Positions 21,486 to 32,097 are shown, counted from the stretch's first letter. The stretch: DNA of 64,000 nucleotides from Chondrus crispus (GCF_000350225.1 NW_005178620.1:1-64000); one strand, 5' to 3'. Notes: generated from the sequence alone by a model not told the origin. Program-made: numbers and translations.

Positions 21486-21666
21486 NNNNNNNNNNNNNNN
21501 NNNNNNNNNNNNNNNNNNNNNNNNNNNNNNNNNNNNNNNNNNNNNNNNNNNNNNNNNNNNNNNNNNNNNNNNNNNNNNNNNNNNNNNNNNNNNNNNNNNN
21601 NNNNNNNNNNNNNNNNNNNNNNNNNNNNNNNNNNNNNNNNNNNNNNNNNNNNNNNNNNNNNNNNNN
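21486..21666. other. Assembly gap (181 N)
   Basis: Run of N inside the methyltransferase gene, flanked by very GC-rich sequence. Confidence 0.99.
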
Positions 21667-22458
21667 ATAACGCGGTGGGGATGGGGAAGGAGGGGTGCGG
21701 ACGGCGATGGCGGCGGGGATTGAGACAAGATGTCATGGAGATGGTGCTCCTCCGTCGAAAAGCACCTGTGCCACGTGTACAAAAGCGGCTCGGGATGATA
21801 GACGCATCTCAAGACACGTGTACCGTCACTCGAAGAACGCTTGCCTCTTTTCCATTGGTCACAAGAAGGCCATCCTCCGTCGCACAAGTGTCGATACCTG
21901 GGCCCGTCACGCCGAATCACCGCACTCTAAATGTGGCCGCGAAAGCCGCCCGCGGCAACTGTCAGACCGCCTCTACGACCCTATTTGGCTTCCCCCCCAT
22001 CGCGAAGAACACTAAATATATCAGCCCTGCGCGGTCGCGGGGCCCGGCCCCAGCCTTATCATACTCGACGTGACCCGCCTGCTGCTTAGATGTAATGCAC
22101 ACAGCACCCGCGTAAACTCATTCTGCTTTTGCCGGATCCCCATCACACTTCTTCAACACTAACCACCCTCCGTTCCGACAACCACCCTCCGTTCCGACGA
22201 AACGGAACCAAATCTAACCATCCTCCGCCCCGACAGTTCCCCCCCCCCCCCTCTCCTTCTCTCGCACTCTAACACCCGCTCTCCAAACTCAAACCCACCG
22301 CCGCACTCTTCCCACCTCCCTACACACACTGCACTCCCCTGTCATTCACAAGGGCAACCCTCCCGCCCCTTCCAACCCCGCCGCCGCCGCTGCCCAACCT
22401 TACCCCAGGGCCTCCTGCCCGTTCTCACCGCGCCCGCTCCCCCTTGCTCGCCCCTACC
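21667..22458. other. Probable 5' end of methyltransferase gene and leader of next gene
   Basis: The first part may hold N-terminal codons of the minus-strand methyltransferase, but no frame can be chosen. From about 22130 the sequence is pyrimidine-rich on the plus strand, with a doubled aaccaccctccgttccgac unit near 22159-22198 and a C run near 22240-22251. This is a likely leader for the gene starting at 22459. Confidence 0.4.
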
Positions 22459-23907
22459 ATGTCCTCCCTCTCGCCCCGCGTCCCGCTGCTCCTTTTCTGT
22501 GTACTGCTGCTGCTAAGCACGCTCGCGCGTGCCAACTACGGCCACGAGAACAAGGAGCTATCGCCGGACGCCAAACAAGTTCCACTGCGCGAGGACGACG
22601 CCGCCGTGCGCGCGGACGATGAGGCCTTTCATAAGGTGGAGACCGAGAAGGAGGCCCTCACGCGCAAGCTCAACGAGATTCAGTCGCTGCAAACGCGCAT
22701 GTTCTCAAAGGCCGAGCTGCTGAAGAGGGTCACCGCCTTGAAGTCGAGAATCTCGGTCAAGGTCCGCGAGGAGGGCCGCGTCAAGGAGGAGGAGACAAAG
22801 GCTGTGGAAAGCTTGCGGTTGGCAGAGCAGAAGAAGAATGCCACCTTTGATGAGAAGGAGCATATTGCGGAGGAGAGGAGAAATATTGAAAAGTTGTTGG
22901 TTGATTTGAAGGCGGAGGGGGAGAATTTCGATACCGCATTCTCCAAGATGGATGCGGATAGGAAGAAGGCAGATGCTCGGGAGAGGGAGCTTGAGATGGA
23001 GAGGGAGAGGTTGATGAAGAAAGTCGAGGGCTTGGTTACTAAGTTTCAGGATAGTGGCTTTCACACATGGCTCGAAAGGAATGTCGATATTCTACACCCG
23101 ATCATCAAGGAGACTATACTGAAGACCACCAATGCGTTTGAGCCTGTGTGGCGCGGCGTCGACGAGGCTGCCGAGCTGAACGAGCAGCTCACCAACGAGA
23201 CTACAGAGGCGATCAACCAGTATCTTCCAGCCATCAAGAACAGCCCCTTTTACTCTGGCCTTATTTTCTACGTCATCCTACTGTGTCCGACTGTCGTTGC
23301 CGCATGGCTCGTTATGAAGGTGCGCCAACGTCTCTCGCTCATGACAGTGGAGCACTATCTTATTGCGATCAACCTCTACTTCGGCTTACTGTCTGTCGTG
23401 TGCGTCGTCATGACCGTGCTGAGTCGCACCGACATTCTCATCGTCTTCCGGCACCGGTCACAGCATATGGCAGAGTCGTTCATGATCCTGCATGGCTTCC
23501 TTTTCGTCTGCCATCTCGTCCTGCACGGCATGACCGCCTACGTCTCCGGCGCGCTCAAGGACTTTGCCCAGTACATTTGCATGTCGTGCGTGGGGTTGCA
23601 CTTTTTCATGAACGCCTACAAGAGAACCATTCTCAATCAGGACCCTCACATTGGCGCCCCTGCTTACGTCATCTACTCGGTCATCTTTTTGTATACCCTT
23701 TATGATCGAGGTAGTTATATCATTGAGGCGGCTGTTAAGGATCGAAAGGCCGATACTTCCGCGTTCGCGACATATCCGGACCAATCGTACACACATCAGA
23801 ACCCATCATCGTCGAAGGAAGGTCGGGATAATCCTGTCTATTTCGCTGGGCTCCCGATTTTCTCAAGCTCCACACAGTCTGCGATGAACGACGCCAAGAC
23901 AATCTGA
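22459..23907 (+). CDS. Secretory coiled-coil protein with five membrane spans (paralogue A)
   Basis: ATG 22459 (MSSLSPRVPLLLFC) gives 482 residues. Residues 1-25 form a signal peptide. Residues about 45-195 are highly charged with heptad-like spacing, so a lumenal coiled coil is likely. A motif GFHTWLERN at about 200 is followed by a helical stretch with FEPVWRGVDEAAEL. Five hydrophobic spans follow at about 265-288, 297-322, 339-362, 368-390 and 400-418. The next gene encodes a diverged relative with the same order of parts, so this is a gene family formed by tandem duplication. I do not recognise it. A role in the ER or Golgi membrane is inferred from the signal peptide, and the neighbouring NDEL protein supports that setting. 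Confidence 0.8.
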   Translation: MSSLSPRVPLLLFCVLLLLSTLARANYGHENKELSPDAKQVPLREDDAAVRADDEAFHKVETEKEALTRKLNEIQSLQTRMFSKAELLKRVTALKSRISVKVREEGRVKEEETKAVESLRLAEQKKNATFDEKEHIAEERRNIEKLLVDLKAEGENFDTAFSKMDADRKKADARERELEMERERLMKKVEGLVTKFQDSGFHTWLERNVDILHPIIKETILKTTNAFEPVWRGVDEAAELNEQLTNETTEAINQYLPAIKNSPFYSGLIFYVILLCPTVVAAWLVMKVRQRLSLMTVEHYLIAINLYFGLLSVVCVVMTVLSRTDILIVFRHRSQHMAESFMILHGFLFVCHLVLHGMTAYVSGALKDFAQYICMSCVGLHFFMNAYKRTILNQDPHIGAPAYVIYSVIFLYTLYDRGSYIIEAAVKDRKADTSAFATYPDQSYTHQNPSSSKEGRDNPVYFAGLPIFSSSTQSAMNDAKTI

Positions 23908-24472
23908 AGCCATGAGGTGGAGTATGCTCGCTTTCTTACAGCTTGCCTAGACTGGCTGCCGTCTGGTGTGTACTTGCTATCGGTCATCGTGACCGGGTTA
24001 TGGGGGAAGCCCCTGCTGTAACACCGTAAATTTCTGGCATTCTGGGCGATAAACCATGAATGCTATCTTGCGTCCGTGTGGCAAAGTGTTGTCTGGGGCA
24101 CGTCAGTCCTTCATGCAATCAAGCACCGATCCTTCGAGAGGCTGGACGTACAGGGGGTTCGCAGCGCACGCGTTGCAGGAGATAGCAAGTATCGCAATTG
24201 TATGACATGATGTAGATAACGATTTGTGGCAACGTCGTAAATATTGCATTGCTTTCTCAATTCGAACTTTCCCTCACCTAACTTTTTTAAACATCAAGCC
24301 CTCGGATCAATTCATAATTAATTGGAATCTGTTGGCGAGCGTCCTTCTTCTAGTTTTAGCATGTCGATATGCATTACAGGTTGTGCCTTTCCCATCATCT
24401 CTTCCCGCCGGTTTGGTCAATGAGCCCACGTTTTGCCTATCATTGGCGTGCTCCTTCGCAAGCGATTTCGAA
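23908..24472. other. Spacer between the two paralogues
   Basis: No gene is visible. The frame of the downstream gene is open back to 24224 but lacks an ATG before 24473, so I treat this as promoter and leader. Confidence 0.5.
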
Positions 24473-26545
24473 ATGAGTCTCCGATTTTCTCTCATTCCAT
24501 CCTTGTTTGTGCTCATATTTGTTTTTTCGCTTCAAGGGATAGAGGCCGAAAGAACAACCAACGACATTAAACGTTCGGGCGGTAGAGTGACGGGACCAGC
24601 GAAAACAGAGAAGCGTTCTGTCGAGTCGCAGATGCGTTATGCTAACCGACTACCTCTCAGTAAACCCATCGTCCGAGATGTTGAAAACAACGTCAGGGAT
24701 GGGAAGTTGTTAGGCCTAGCAGTCGCTGATGGGAACAGCAAAAATAGTTTCAAGCCAAGCGCAAAAGATGGTCTTGGGTTATCTGTAGATCCAGATGCCG
24801 ATCAACCACAGCCACCCCTGGAACGAACGAAGAGGTCCTTGGGCGAAAGGATTCCCACGTCTCCTCATGAACAAAATGTTACGCAGCCTCGGGAGACCTT
24901 CAGCCATACAGCCGTACCTCCCAGCACAAGAGTACGGCCACCCAAAGACGGCCGTGGCGCAATCAGTGTCCAGAAAGAAGAAGACAAGCTGCGTAATGCA
25001 TCAGTGAAGCTTGTCATGTGGCTCCGAAACAGACTAAGGAAGCGTTTAGGCGACGTCGCCGAGCTGGAAGGTGACATGCAAGCCGAGAAGATACTGCTGC
25101 AAAATTTGAATGAATCCATTGTGGAGACTACAGCAGCGAGGGAATATCAGATACGCGTTAAACTCAAGACTCAGAAGAAGCTTTCCGAGTTTGAAAAGGA
25201 CAAGGAAGAGCCAGAGAGGCAGCTGCATGCCGTGCAAGACTCGACGAAGAAGCTCTCTGATCAGTTGGCAGACCTGGGAGAAAACTACAATTTTCTGGCT
25301 GAAAGGCGAAGAGAGCTACAAAGAATGCTACGTGAAGCGGGGTTTGCCCACTGGCTTGATATGAGAGGAGTAGAGTACCTACCCGCTACCGCAGTCGGCG
25401 TTCTCGCGAAATCCACTGAATTGTTTGAGCCACTGTATCGTGATTTTCAAGAGGCTGTGCTCCTGGACCGGAGACTGGCTTCGGCTGTCGAAGGGGTGCT
25501 ACCAAAACTAAGCGAACGAAGTCTCATCGGATCCGTTATCGAGGAGTTCCTCATGTTGCTTCCCACCATTCCACTACTCATGGCGTGGGGCATAGCATGT
25601 AAAAAGCTATACGGCTTGTCAATTCTTCACGCCGTCATGTACGAGGCCATCGGTTTCATGGCCGAGTTTTGTATTTTATTCTTGTCCTCTGTGCTCTTTG
25701 GCCGTGAGATCATTGGCTTACTCGGTGAGAACAAGTTTTCCAAGTTTGTAAGCGCAGGTCTCTTCATCAATGCTGTTATGTATGTGGGATATATGTTTTC
25801 GCAAGCACTGGTTACAGTGCTGCAAGGCTCCAGATACGAAATGCTGCAATCGATTCTCAGTCTAGCCGTTGGATATCACTACTACCGAATGGTATTTCGA
25901 CCAGTGATGCTGAACGAAAGCGTCAAAGTGTCAGCTGTTGGACACGCCTTAAGCATCTTCGTATTCGGTTTGATAGCCTACGAAAAGAAGAAAACGCTAC
26001 AGCTGCAATTACCATTCGAGGATGAGTTGAATGAGATTTTGATTTGTGTAAAGGACTGGGGGTGGGAAACGTTGGAGGCCATGAAAGACATCTTTCGCGA
26101 GGCAAATCCTCAAATGGAGTCAGTCCCCGAAACAAGATTTGTACCTAGCATACGAACGTCTATGTCCAAAGACACAAGGCATCTTGCATCAAGAGCCACT
26201 ATGTCTGAGGACACAAGGCATCCTGCACCCCGAGCTTCTGTGCCTAAAGATACAAAGCACCCTGCACTACGAGCTTCTGTACCTAAAGATACAAGGCATC
26301 CTGCACTTCGCAGCTTCCCCGCCGCATCCGACCGCCTCGGAGCAAACCAAACGACGCCAAGACAGGGATATGGCCGGTGGACCGGGGCACGCGCCCCGTC
26401 AGGTTTCCGTCATCATAACGCAGCTCCGCCAGAGCGTTATTCTCCACAGCACGCACACATCGCTAGGTCTGGCAGTAGGCACAGAACTCTGTTCACTCGT
26501 TCAGAATCCAACAATTCCACTATCTACGGGTCTTGCGGAGAATGA
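24473..26545 (+). CDS. Secretory coiled-coil protein with five membrane spans (paralogue B)
   Basis: ATG 24473 starts a clear signal peptide (MSLRFSLIPSLFVLIFVFSL), which decides the start and gives 690 residues. Residues about 25-170 are polar and disordered, and about 170-290 form a coiled coil. FAHWLDMRGVEYLP at about 291 matches GFHTWLERN of paralogue A, and FEPLYRDFQEAVLLDRRL matches its FEPVWRGVDEAAELNEQL. Five spans lie at about 352-378, 385-410, 423-450, 456-478 and 488-503. GYHYYRMVFRPVMLNE parallels LHFFMNAYKRTILNQ in A. The tail carries four 13-residue repeats and is rich in Arg, His and Ser. Compared with A it has gained an N-terminal insert and a long tail, so the pair is old. 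Function is unknown. Confidence 0.8.
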   Translation: MSLRFSLIPSLFVLIFVFSLQGIEAERTTNDIKRSGGRVTGPAKTEKRSVESQMRYANRLPLSKPIVRDVENNVRDGKLLGLAVADGNSKNSFKPSAKDGLGLSVDPDADQPQPPLERTKRSLGERIPTSPHEQNVTQPRETFSHTAVPPSTRVRPPKDGRGAISVQKEEDKLRNASVKLVMWLRNRLRKRLGDVAELEGDMQAEKILLQNLNESIVETTAAREYQIRVKLKTQKKLSEFEKDKEEPERQLHAVQDSTKKLSDQLADLGENYNFLAERRRELQRMLREAGFAHWLDMRGVEYLPATAVGVLAKSTELFEPLYRDFQEAVLLDRRLASAVEGVLPKLSERSLIGSVIEEFLMLLPTIPLLMAWGIACKKLYGLSILHAVMYEAIGFMAEFCILFLSSVLFGREIIGLLGENKFSKFVSAGLFINAVMYVGYMFSQALVTVLQGSRYEMLQSILSLAVGYHYYRMVFRPVMLNESVKVSAVGHALSIFVFGLIAYEKKKTLQLQLPFEDELNEILICVKDWGWETLEAMKDIFREANPQMESVPETRFVPSIRTSMSKDTRHLASRATMSEDTRHPAPRASVPKDTKHPALRASVPKDTRHPALRSFPAASDRLGANQTTPRQGYGRWTGARAPSGFRHHNAAPPERYSPQHAHIARSGSRHRTLFTRSESNNSTIYGSCGE
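26159..26314 (+). repeat. Four 39-bp tandem repeats in the tail of paralogue B
   Basis: The 39-bp unit encodes variants of VPKDTRHPALRAS. Copies begin near 26162, 26201, 26240 and 26279 and keep the reading frame. Confidence 0.85.
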
Positions 26546-26834
26546 GTGAAGCTTTCGTCCTCGACAGCATGCTCTGCACACAGATTAGCATGGCTTGACG
26601 GATGCCTTCGCATGTACAGAGTCTGTACACGCTCTTACACGGCATTACAGTAATGATGTGACGTTTTTTCAGTACAGTATCCGAACTATCGCGTGTCCAT
26701 GGCATCATAATCCTTCGTCATCGCTCTGTGTCGTGTGCGAGTTCTTCTATTTTGAGATCTGCAGCCACTCTTCTGGGAAAGGGTTTAGCTTGATCGTATC
26801 GTAGGGCGTTCGATGATTTGTGGCACTGCTCGCC

Positions 26835-27566
26835 ATGAGTAGATTAAGACGAGCTCGAAATTCTGTGTCTAAGCTCTTACTTGCAATTATCTTGCTTTCG
26901 CATTTACAATGCGCAGTACAGACCGCCGATTCAAATGGTGCTGCAGACTTGCCACCCGTGAGGACAGAGGTGAAATATCTGGAAACAAAAGATAAACGGG
27001 ATGATGATCCGCAAGAAGCGTGGGAGGAATGGGGTGAGACTCACAATTCAAGAAAGAACCCTTTTCCGAGGCGGCAGCGTGAGATCAAGCCCGGTATGGA
27101 CATCAATACCATTATGGGAATGGCAATGAAGCAACCTAAGGTCGTCACGGCTGTACTGACAGAAAAGCACGGCTCCTCTCCCAATATAGGGCGCATGGTG
27201 ACCACAAAATTCCGAAACCAGATGAATGCGGCTGGCATTGGATGCAGACTGTGGTTTGTGCCACAGGGGCGGCAGGTCATCGCAAATTGCGAAACCATTA
27301 GAGATGGCCATATGGCCAAGGACTACATGGTCAAACAACCCGAAATTATTAGGACAGTTATTGACAATATTCCGTTTACTCCGAACCCAAAGTCTGAAGA
27401 TGAAGATGACGACGACGACGACGACGACGGCGATGGCGACAATGACGACGATGACGACGATGACGAAGATGGCGACGCCGACGAACGCGCAGTATCGAAT
27501 GCAGAGTCAGTGAACCAACAAGGGCCCGCAGAAGGGAGTCATAGACTGACCAACGACGAACTCTGA
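26835..27566 (+). CDS. MESD-like ER-lumen protein ending in NDEL
   Basis: ATG 26835 (MSRLRRARNSVSKLLLAI) gives 243 residues with a signal peptide (about 1-30), a charged WEEWGET segment, and a central domain. The domain runs from GMDINTIMGMAMKQPKVVTA through CRLWFVPQGRQVIANC to MAKDYMVKQPEIIR. It resembles the beta-alpha-beta fold of MESD/Boca, an ER chaperone for LDL-receptor-type beta-propellers, in order and length; this is moderate resemblance, not proof. A very acidic Asp-rich stretch (about 190-218, GAC codon runs at 27406-27480) follows. The protein ends RLTNDEL, a KDEL-type ER retrieval signal. MESD proteins also end in such a signal (KEEL/REDL). It is the third consecutive plus-strand gene whose product enters the secretory pathway. 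Confidence 0.65.
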   Translation: MSRLRRARNSVSKLLLAIILLSHLQCAVQTADSNGAADLPPVRTEVKYLETKDKRDDDPQEAWEEWGETHNSRKNPFPRRQREIKPGMDINTIMGMAMKQPKVVTAVLTEKHGSSPNIGRMVTTKFRNQMNAAGIGCRLWFVPQGRQVIANCETIRDGHMAKDYMVKQPEIIRTVIDNIPFTPNPKSEDEDDDDDDDDGDGDNDDDDDDDEDGDADERAVSNAESVNQQGPAEGSHRLTNDEL

Positions 27567-27703
27567 ATTTCAAACGCATCCTGCAGGGAAATTGGAGATA
27601 CCCTGCACGATATCGCGGACAGATTGGCAATTCGGTCTGAATCCATCTCACAGTCATCTCACTACGGGTCTTCTCGCCATGGCATTTCATCTAGTTGAGT
27701 TTG

Positions 27704-28650
27704 TTAGCTCAGCCAGTCATCGAGAGAATCAACTGTTTCTTCATCCACGGATACCCTCTGGTCAGGACCGGATAAGCAATCAGATATATCAAGATGTTCG
27801 CCGTTCTTCCATAAAGCTTCCAAGTTGTAATTAGCTCGTTGTTCAGGAGATAAGATGTGGACCATGAAGTCTCCGTCTGTGACGCCACACACACATAAGA
27901 AAATCAAAGGAACGGGAACGAAGCAAGAAAATCAGGAAACAGTTCGCGAGCAGTACGGGGCGGATAAAGGAATAAAAGAAGCAAGTATTACATACAATCC
28001 AAAAGAAGCCACCCTGAATTTGCTGTACCATCCCGTCGACGAACAGGCATTTGATGCTTCTTGACCAGGTCTTCTTCGATCAGATTTCCAATAGCGCGCA
28101 CTTGTGGTGAATTCTTTCCAGTTGCTATGACAATGAATGAAGCAGTATATGTTAGTTTGCTCACTCGCAACGCAAGAATATCACCCGCTTTTCGTTCGTC
28201 GGCCGCTTTTACTGCGGTGCGGATGTACTGGGCCGTTTCGTCCTCAGATATTGGAGGCTGTCGATCTGCATCACTCGTTAGCGCACTGTCAGGCGGCATA
28301 TTGATTTCATCGACAAAACTCCCAGTTCTCTTGCGAATTTTCTTGCGCTTCTCTTCCTTAACCTCACCATCAGGTCCGATGACTTCAACAATGTTTTCGT
28401 CGAGGTCGTCATCATCATCATCAACATCGACAATAAACTCTGACATGTCTGCATAGTCTGAATGTTCAACCAGTAGCTTCTCGACTGGGACTTGCTTCTC
28501 GCTTCTCTGATCCCCAGCAATCATGGACACCCGGTACTGTCGGTGAGAGCACCGGCACATGAGCACATCTTGTCGTGCACAAACGAAAGATGCTCGCTTG
28601 AATCCGAAAACCAACGACGGACTTGCCACAAAAGCTCTTTGCTGCTCCAT
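27704..28650 (-). CDS. Ribosomal silencing factor RsfS / Iojap, two exons
   Basis: Exon 1 is 28650-27996 and exon 2 is 27876-27704, joined across a GT-AG intron of 119 bp (27995-27877; donor gtatgt, acceptor cacag). The splice creates the conserved WLLLDYGDFMVHIL; without it exon 1 hits a stop two codons later. The conserved domain runs from AQYIRTAVKAADERKAGDIL through FIVIATGKNSPQVRAIGNLI to YNLEALWKNG. RsfS binds ribosomal protein L14 (uL14) and keeps subunits apart; eukaryotic copies act in plastids or mitochondria. ATG 28650 gives 275 residues, and an upstream in-frame ATG at 28800 gives 325. The N-terminal part carries an acidic stretch and probably a transit peptide. This gene converges with the MESD-like gene. 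Confidence 0.9.
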
Positions 28651-28800
28651 GGTTGGAATTTCACCAATTACGCTTTCTTCCAGACAATTACGATGACTGC
28701 AGCAACCCTTGTTAAATGCTTCCCGCTTCCCCGCAAGCAAGACTCCACACCCGCTGGCCTGCTCGACATTTACGAAAGTATGGTGTGCTTGAGAAAACAT

Positions 28801-29460
28801 CTCGCATGACGGCCAGTAAGGTCTTTTTTTGGAGAATATTCAACATTTATGCGCCGGGATCAGGCAACTGGACCCCTGCCAAAACGCTTTTCTCATGTAC
28901 AGTACACGTGTAGTGAATGCCGCTCTGCAATTGTGATCTCATGTCGATAGACAATACTGTACAATTCTATATCGTGCAGTACCCTTGGTACAGTAGCATG
29001 TTTGACCTCACTCATTCGTGAATGCTAATATGAGGCCTTATTAGTAGCAAGTTACCTACTCTTTTGCAGCGAAGATGCATCTACGAGCTGCTGCAGCAGT
29101 AGCGTTGGGACACGAAGAAGCCGAGATTGGTGGAAACACGCCATGAATGTCCTCCATAAGATCCCCCTTGGACCCATGTGTACTGTTGCTCTTTCTACGA
29201 ATTCGGCATCCTCGATGCGGGAGCTAGGATTGAGATACTTGTAGACCCACTCCAAACCAGTGAGTTTAGAAGTGAAAGCAGACTACTCATAGTTCTCACA
29301 CATCCTTCATCGTGCTCTGCCGGCACTCATTGAATCTCAAGGCATAGTTCACTTTACATTGATGCGGATAGATGTTGTATCATCGCATTCTACTAAGATC
29401 CTATATTTCGATGCAATGAGAAAACTGGTAAAACCTATCACTTCAAATAGTGCAATGATG
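28801..29460. other. Intergenic spacer
   Basis: It holds the promoter side of the RsfS gene and the 3' side of the Sel1-repeat gene. The dyad-like motif gcagtacccttggtacagta lies at about 28976-28996. No gene is supported. Confidence 0.45.
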
Positions 29461-32097
29461 CTACGGCTTCAATTCTGCCAGAGTTGCTTGGGGAACGTAC
29501 GGCACTGTTTCTGTTTCTAAAACGGTCCCGTACCGCTCCATAACCATGCCTTCAGCACGAAGTTCTCTGCAAAACTTCTCCCGTAGTTGTGGGGCGATTC
29601 TCATTTTGTAAACATTAACCTCGCTGGTATCCCTTCTAGCCTGAATCGTTGTTACGGGGTTGTTGTAGTCTCGATTGCTGAGACACTGCCAATAAGTTTG
29701 TTTTGCCATCTCGAGTTGCTGATACGAGTCGCTACTCTCAAGACAGAGCAGAGCGCCTAAATTTGATTCAGCTTTGGGGTCAGCAGCTGAGGCAGATGCC
29801 CGGATGAATTCAAACGCCTTATTGGCTTCGGGGAGAGCACTGCTCGCCCCAGGTGTATTCAACAACCGCAAGACACCCAAGTTATTGGCCGCGTAAGCTT
29901 GGAACCTGGGACTTGAGGTGACGGATTCTAGAACACATTGATAGGCTTTTGCAGCCACTCTGCAATCAACTGGAACATCTGTCGCGCCCAAAGAATACAA
30001 ATACCCTACGAACAACCGCATCGAAGGCTCTTCCCTCACAGCTTCCTTCAAACACTGGACAGAGTGCCATACTAATTGTGGCGTCATCTCCCAGATGTGT
30101 CCATCTATTCTTGTGGGATTAGAGAGAAGAAGATGCATGAGGTCTGCAGCAGCAGCAGTATCTCCTAATGCGACTGCCTTGCATATAAATCTAATTCCTC
30201 TCTCCATATCCTCCGGTATTCCACATTGCCGACGTCGATCAATCCAATCCAAGCTGCAGAGAAAGCAACCGTAGACAGCAGATGCTTCAAAGTTTCCCTC
30301 CTCAGCCGCTGCTTGTAGTCTCATGACCCCTCTCATGTCGAATGGCCCGTACGCCTTGTCTGGTTCGCATACATCCCACACAGGATGAAGCCTTGCCATA
30401 GTTCTGGCTGCTGCCTGCAAGTCTCCAGCAGATCTCTGTCGAGCTGCATCACAAACAACTACGCGACGATATGTGTATAGATCAAGGCCATCACTATGCC
30501 CACTTTCGAATCTAGCTCGAATTGCCGGCCCAATTCTTACTGCTGCATCTACTATTTTGGCTGCTAAGGGAGGATCCCACTCTGCGACGATCGCAGCGTA
30601 AGACAGTGGATCATTCTGCATGATAAAGGGTTCTGGAAATGGAGCATTTGGATTCGCCGCATGTCGTATTATAGCGGACCCAAAGGCAGCCTTCACGGCG
30701 ATCTGTTGATACGAGATTCGACGTTCGAGAGCTGGCATGCCATTGTAAAGCTCCTGTGTGGCGAGACACCAAGTCAGCAGCGTGTCCATCTTGTCTGCGT
30801 TGATGACACAGCGCACTTCCCAAACCCGACGTCTAATCTCCTCGTATAGTACGGCACCTGTATGAATCTCGTCGATTGAAGGCAGAGCCCTTCCGCGGTA
30901 TGTTGTGTGGAGATATTCCCCAAACATAGAGAGATGTATATACAATTCGAGCAGCTGGCGGAAGGTGAATCGGCCTGGAATATTGACAGATTGGGAGACA
31001 ATAATGCCCGGTGCAGCATCGACCAACTTGGAGTGAGCGCTATCCAGACCCTCTCTAAGCTCTGTTAGTGGTTCTAACACTGTTTGTAAAACTCTTCGTG
31101 ACGTCTCTTCAAGCAAAGGATCTTCTTCACCCCTCTCGTCTCGTACCGCAGATTCGTAGATGACGGAAAGACGAGACCACCTCTCGCTTTGACTAGGGTC
31201 TAGCAAGAGTAAGAGCCACTCATCCATGCTTTTCGAACCAGCTAGATGATCTCTGGAGAGGCCTCGGACGCCTGTCCCAAAGCGAATTTGTGGAAAAGGG
31301 AGGCCTTTGCAAAAGGCCAAAGCGGCTTCTCGAGCTCGTATGACCATGTCATCTCGAACACCAGGGACTTGTTCATACCAAGGAAGCCAGCGATTATCCC
31401 ACATGTATTGTTCCATACGGTTTGTAAGGTCACGAATCTCCTTTGCGCTGGGCTTACGATTTAAAAACAAGAGCTCTGCTTCCACGTCAGCAGCAACCTG
31501 TTCAGCCGAACGGTTCAAAGCGATAGCACCTGCAACACGGCAATCTTTGAAAGCAGAAAAGACGAAGGCGAGATCTAGAAAGCGGATAAGAGTAAGAGAA
31601 AGGGCTTCGTGTCTGCGTTGACGAGTGACAACGGCTCTGACTCTGCGCATGACATCCCTCTCTGCAGCGGCGGTCTCGTTGACATGAGTAAGTCTCTGCT
31701 CCTCCCCTTTTCTAAAGACCAGATTGATGATGATATTAACGAGATCACTCTTTGCGGCATACAAGGCGGCGGTACCGCGGACTTGGCGAGAGGCCTTGCA
31801 AGCGTCGATGAGAATACGCCATGGTGGGGCGATATTTGTATTCTCCGGAGTGGTTGTCCAGACGGAGAGTTGGCGAAGGTCATCCAACCATGTACCCCAT
31901 GAGTAGAATCCTCCGGTCCATCGCAAAGTAGGTGTGCGAGCAACGAAGGCGGTAGCGGCTTCGTTGAGCCATTGCGGGACGGCTTCCGGCTTTGTGAGTT
32001 CTGCTTTTCGTGGTAGCACACGGAGACGTTTCAGGGGGACGTCTTTATCGGGGAGAATACGGGAAGGGACGGTGGAGGAGTGGGAACGCTTTCTCAT
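29461..32097 (-). CDS. Sel1-repeat protein of unknown role
   Basis: ATG 32097 (MRKRSHSSTVPSR) gives 878 residues. The N-terminus is basic (KDVPLKRLRVLPRK), possibly a nuclear or organelle signal. The central 500 residues are helical with no family I recognise. The C-terminal third has alpha-helical repeats of the Sel1/TPR type: AAEEGNFEASAVYGCFLCS with AVALGDTAAAADLMHLLLSN, YAANNLGVLRLLN, and SASAADPKAESNLGALLCLE. Sel1 repeats are protein-binding scaffolds, so an adaptor role is likely. There is no signal peptide or membrane span. The gene is intronless and divergent from MSH4. Confidence 0.75.
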   Translation of the reverse strand: MRKRSHSSTVPSRILPDKDVPLKRLRVLPRKAELTKPEAVPQWLNEAATAFVARTPTLRWTGGFYSWGTWLDDLRQLSVWTTTPENTNIAPPWRILIDACKASRQVRGTAALYAAKSDLVNIIINLVFRKGEEQRLTHVNETAAAERDVMRRVRAVVTRQRRHEALSLTLIRFLDLAFVFSAFKDCRVAGAIALNRSAEQVAADVEAELLFLNRKPSAKEIRDLTNRMEQYMWDNRWLPWYEQVPGVRDDMVIRAREAALAFCKGLPFPQIRFGTGVRGLSRDHLAGSKSMDEWLLLLLDPSQSERWSRLSVIYESAVRDERGEEDPLLEETSRRVLQTVLEPLTELREGLDSAHSKLVDAAPGIIVSQSVNIPGRFTFRQLLELYIHLSMFGEYLHTTYRGRALPSIDEIHTGAVLYEEIRRRVWEVRCVINADKMDTLLTWCLATQELYNGMPALERRISYQQIAVKAAFGSAIIRHAANPNAPFPEPFIMQNDPLSYAAIVAEWDPPLAAKIVDAAVRIGPAIRARFESGHSDGLDLYTYRRVVVCDAARQRSAGDLQAAARTMARLHPVWDVCEPDKAYGPFDMRGVMRLQAAAEEGNFEASAVYGCFLCSLDWIDRRRQCGIPEDMERGIRFICKAVALGDTAAAADLMHLLLSNPTRIDGHIWEMTPQLVWHSVQCLKEAVREEPSMRLFVGYLYSLGATDVPVDCRVAAKAYQCVLESVTSSPRFQAYAANNLGVLRLLNTPGASSALPEANKAFEFIRASASAADPKAESNLGALLCLESSDSYQQLEMAKQTYWQCLSNRDYNNPVTTIQARRDTSEVNVYKMRIAPQLREKFCRELRAEGMVMERYGTVLETETVPYVPQATLAELKP

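Noticed and set aside
20613-21723. Long open frames on the plus strand and in other minus frames across the GC-rich methyltransferase region
   Set aside because: They are low-complexity Arg/Gly/Pro-rich shadows caused by GC-rich third positions; only one minus frame shows methyltransferase motifs.
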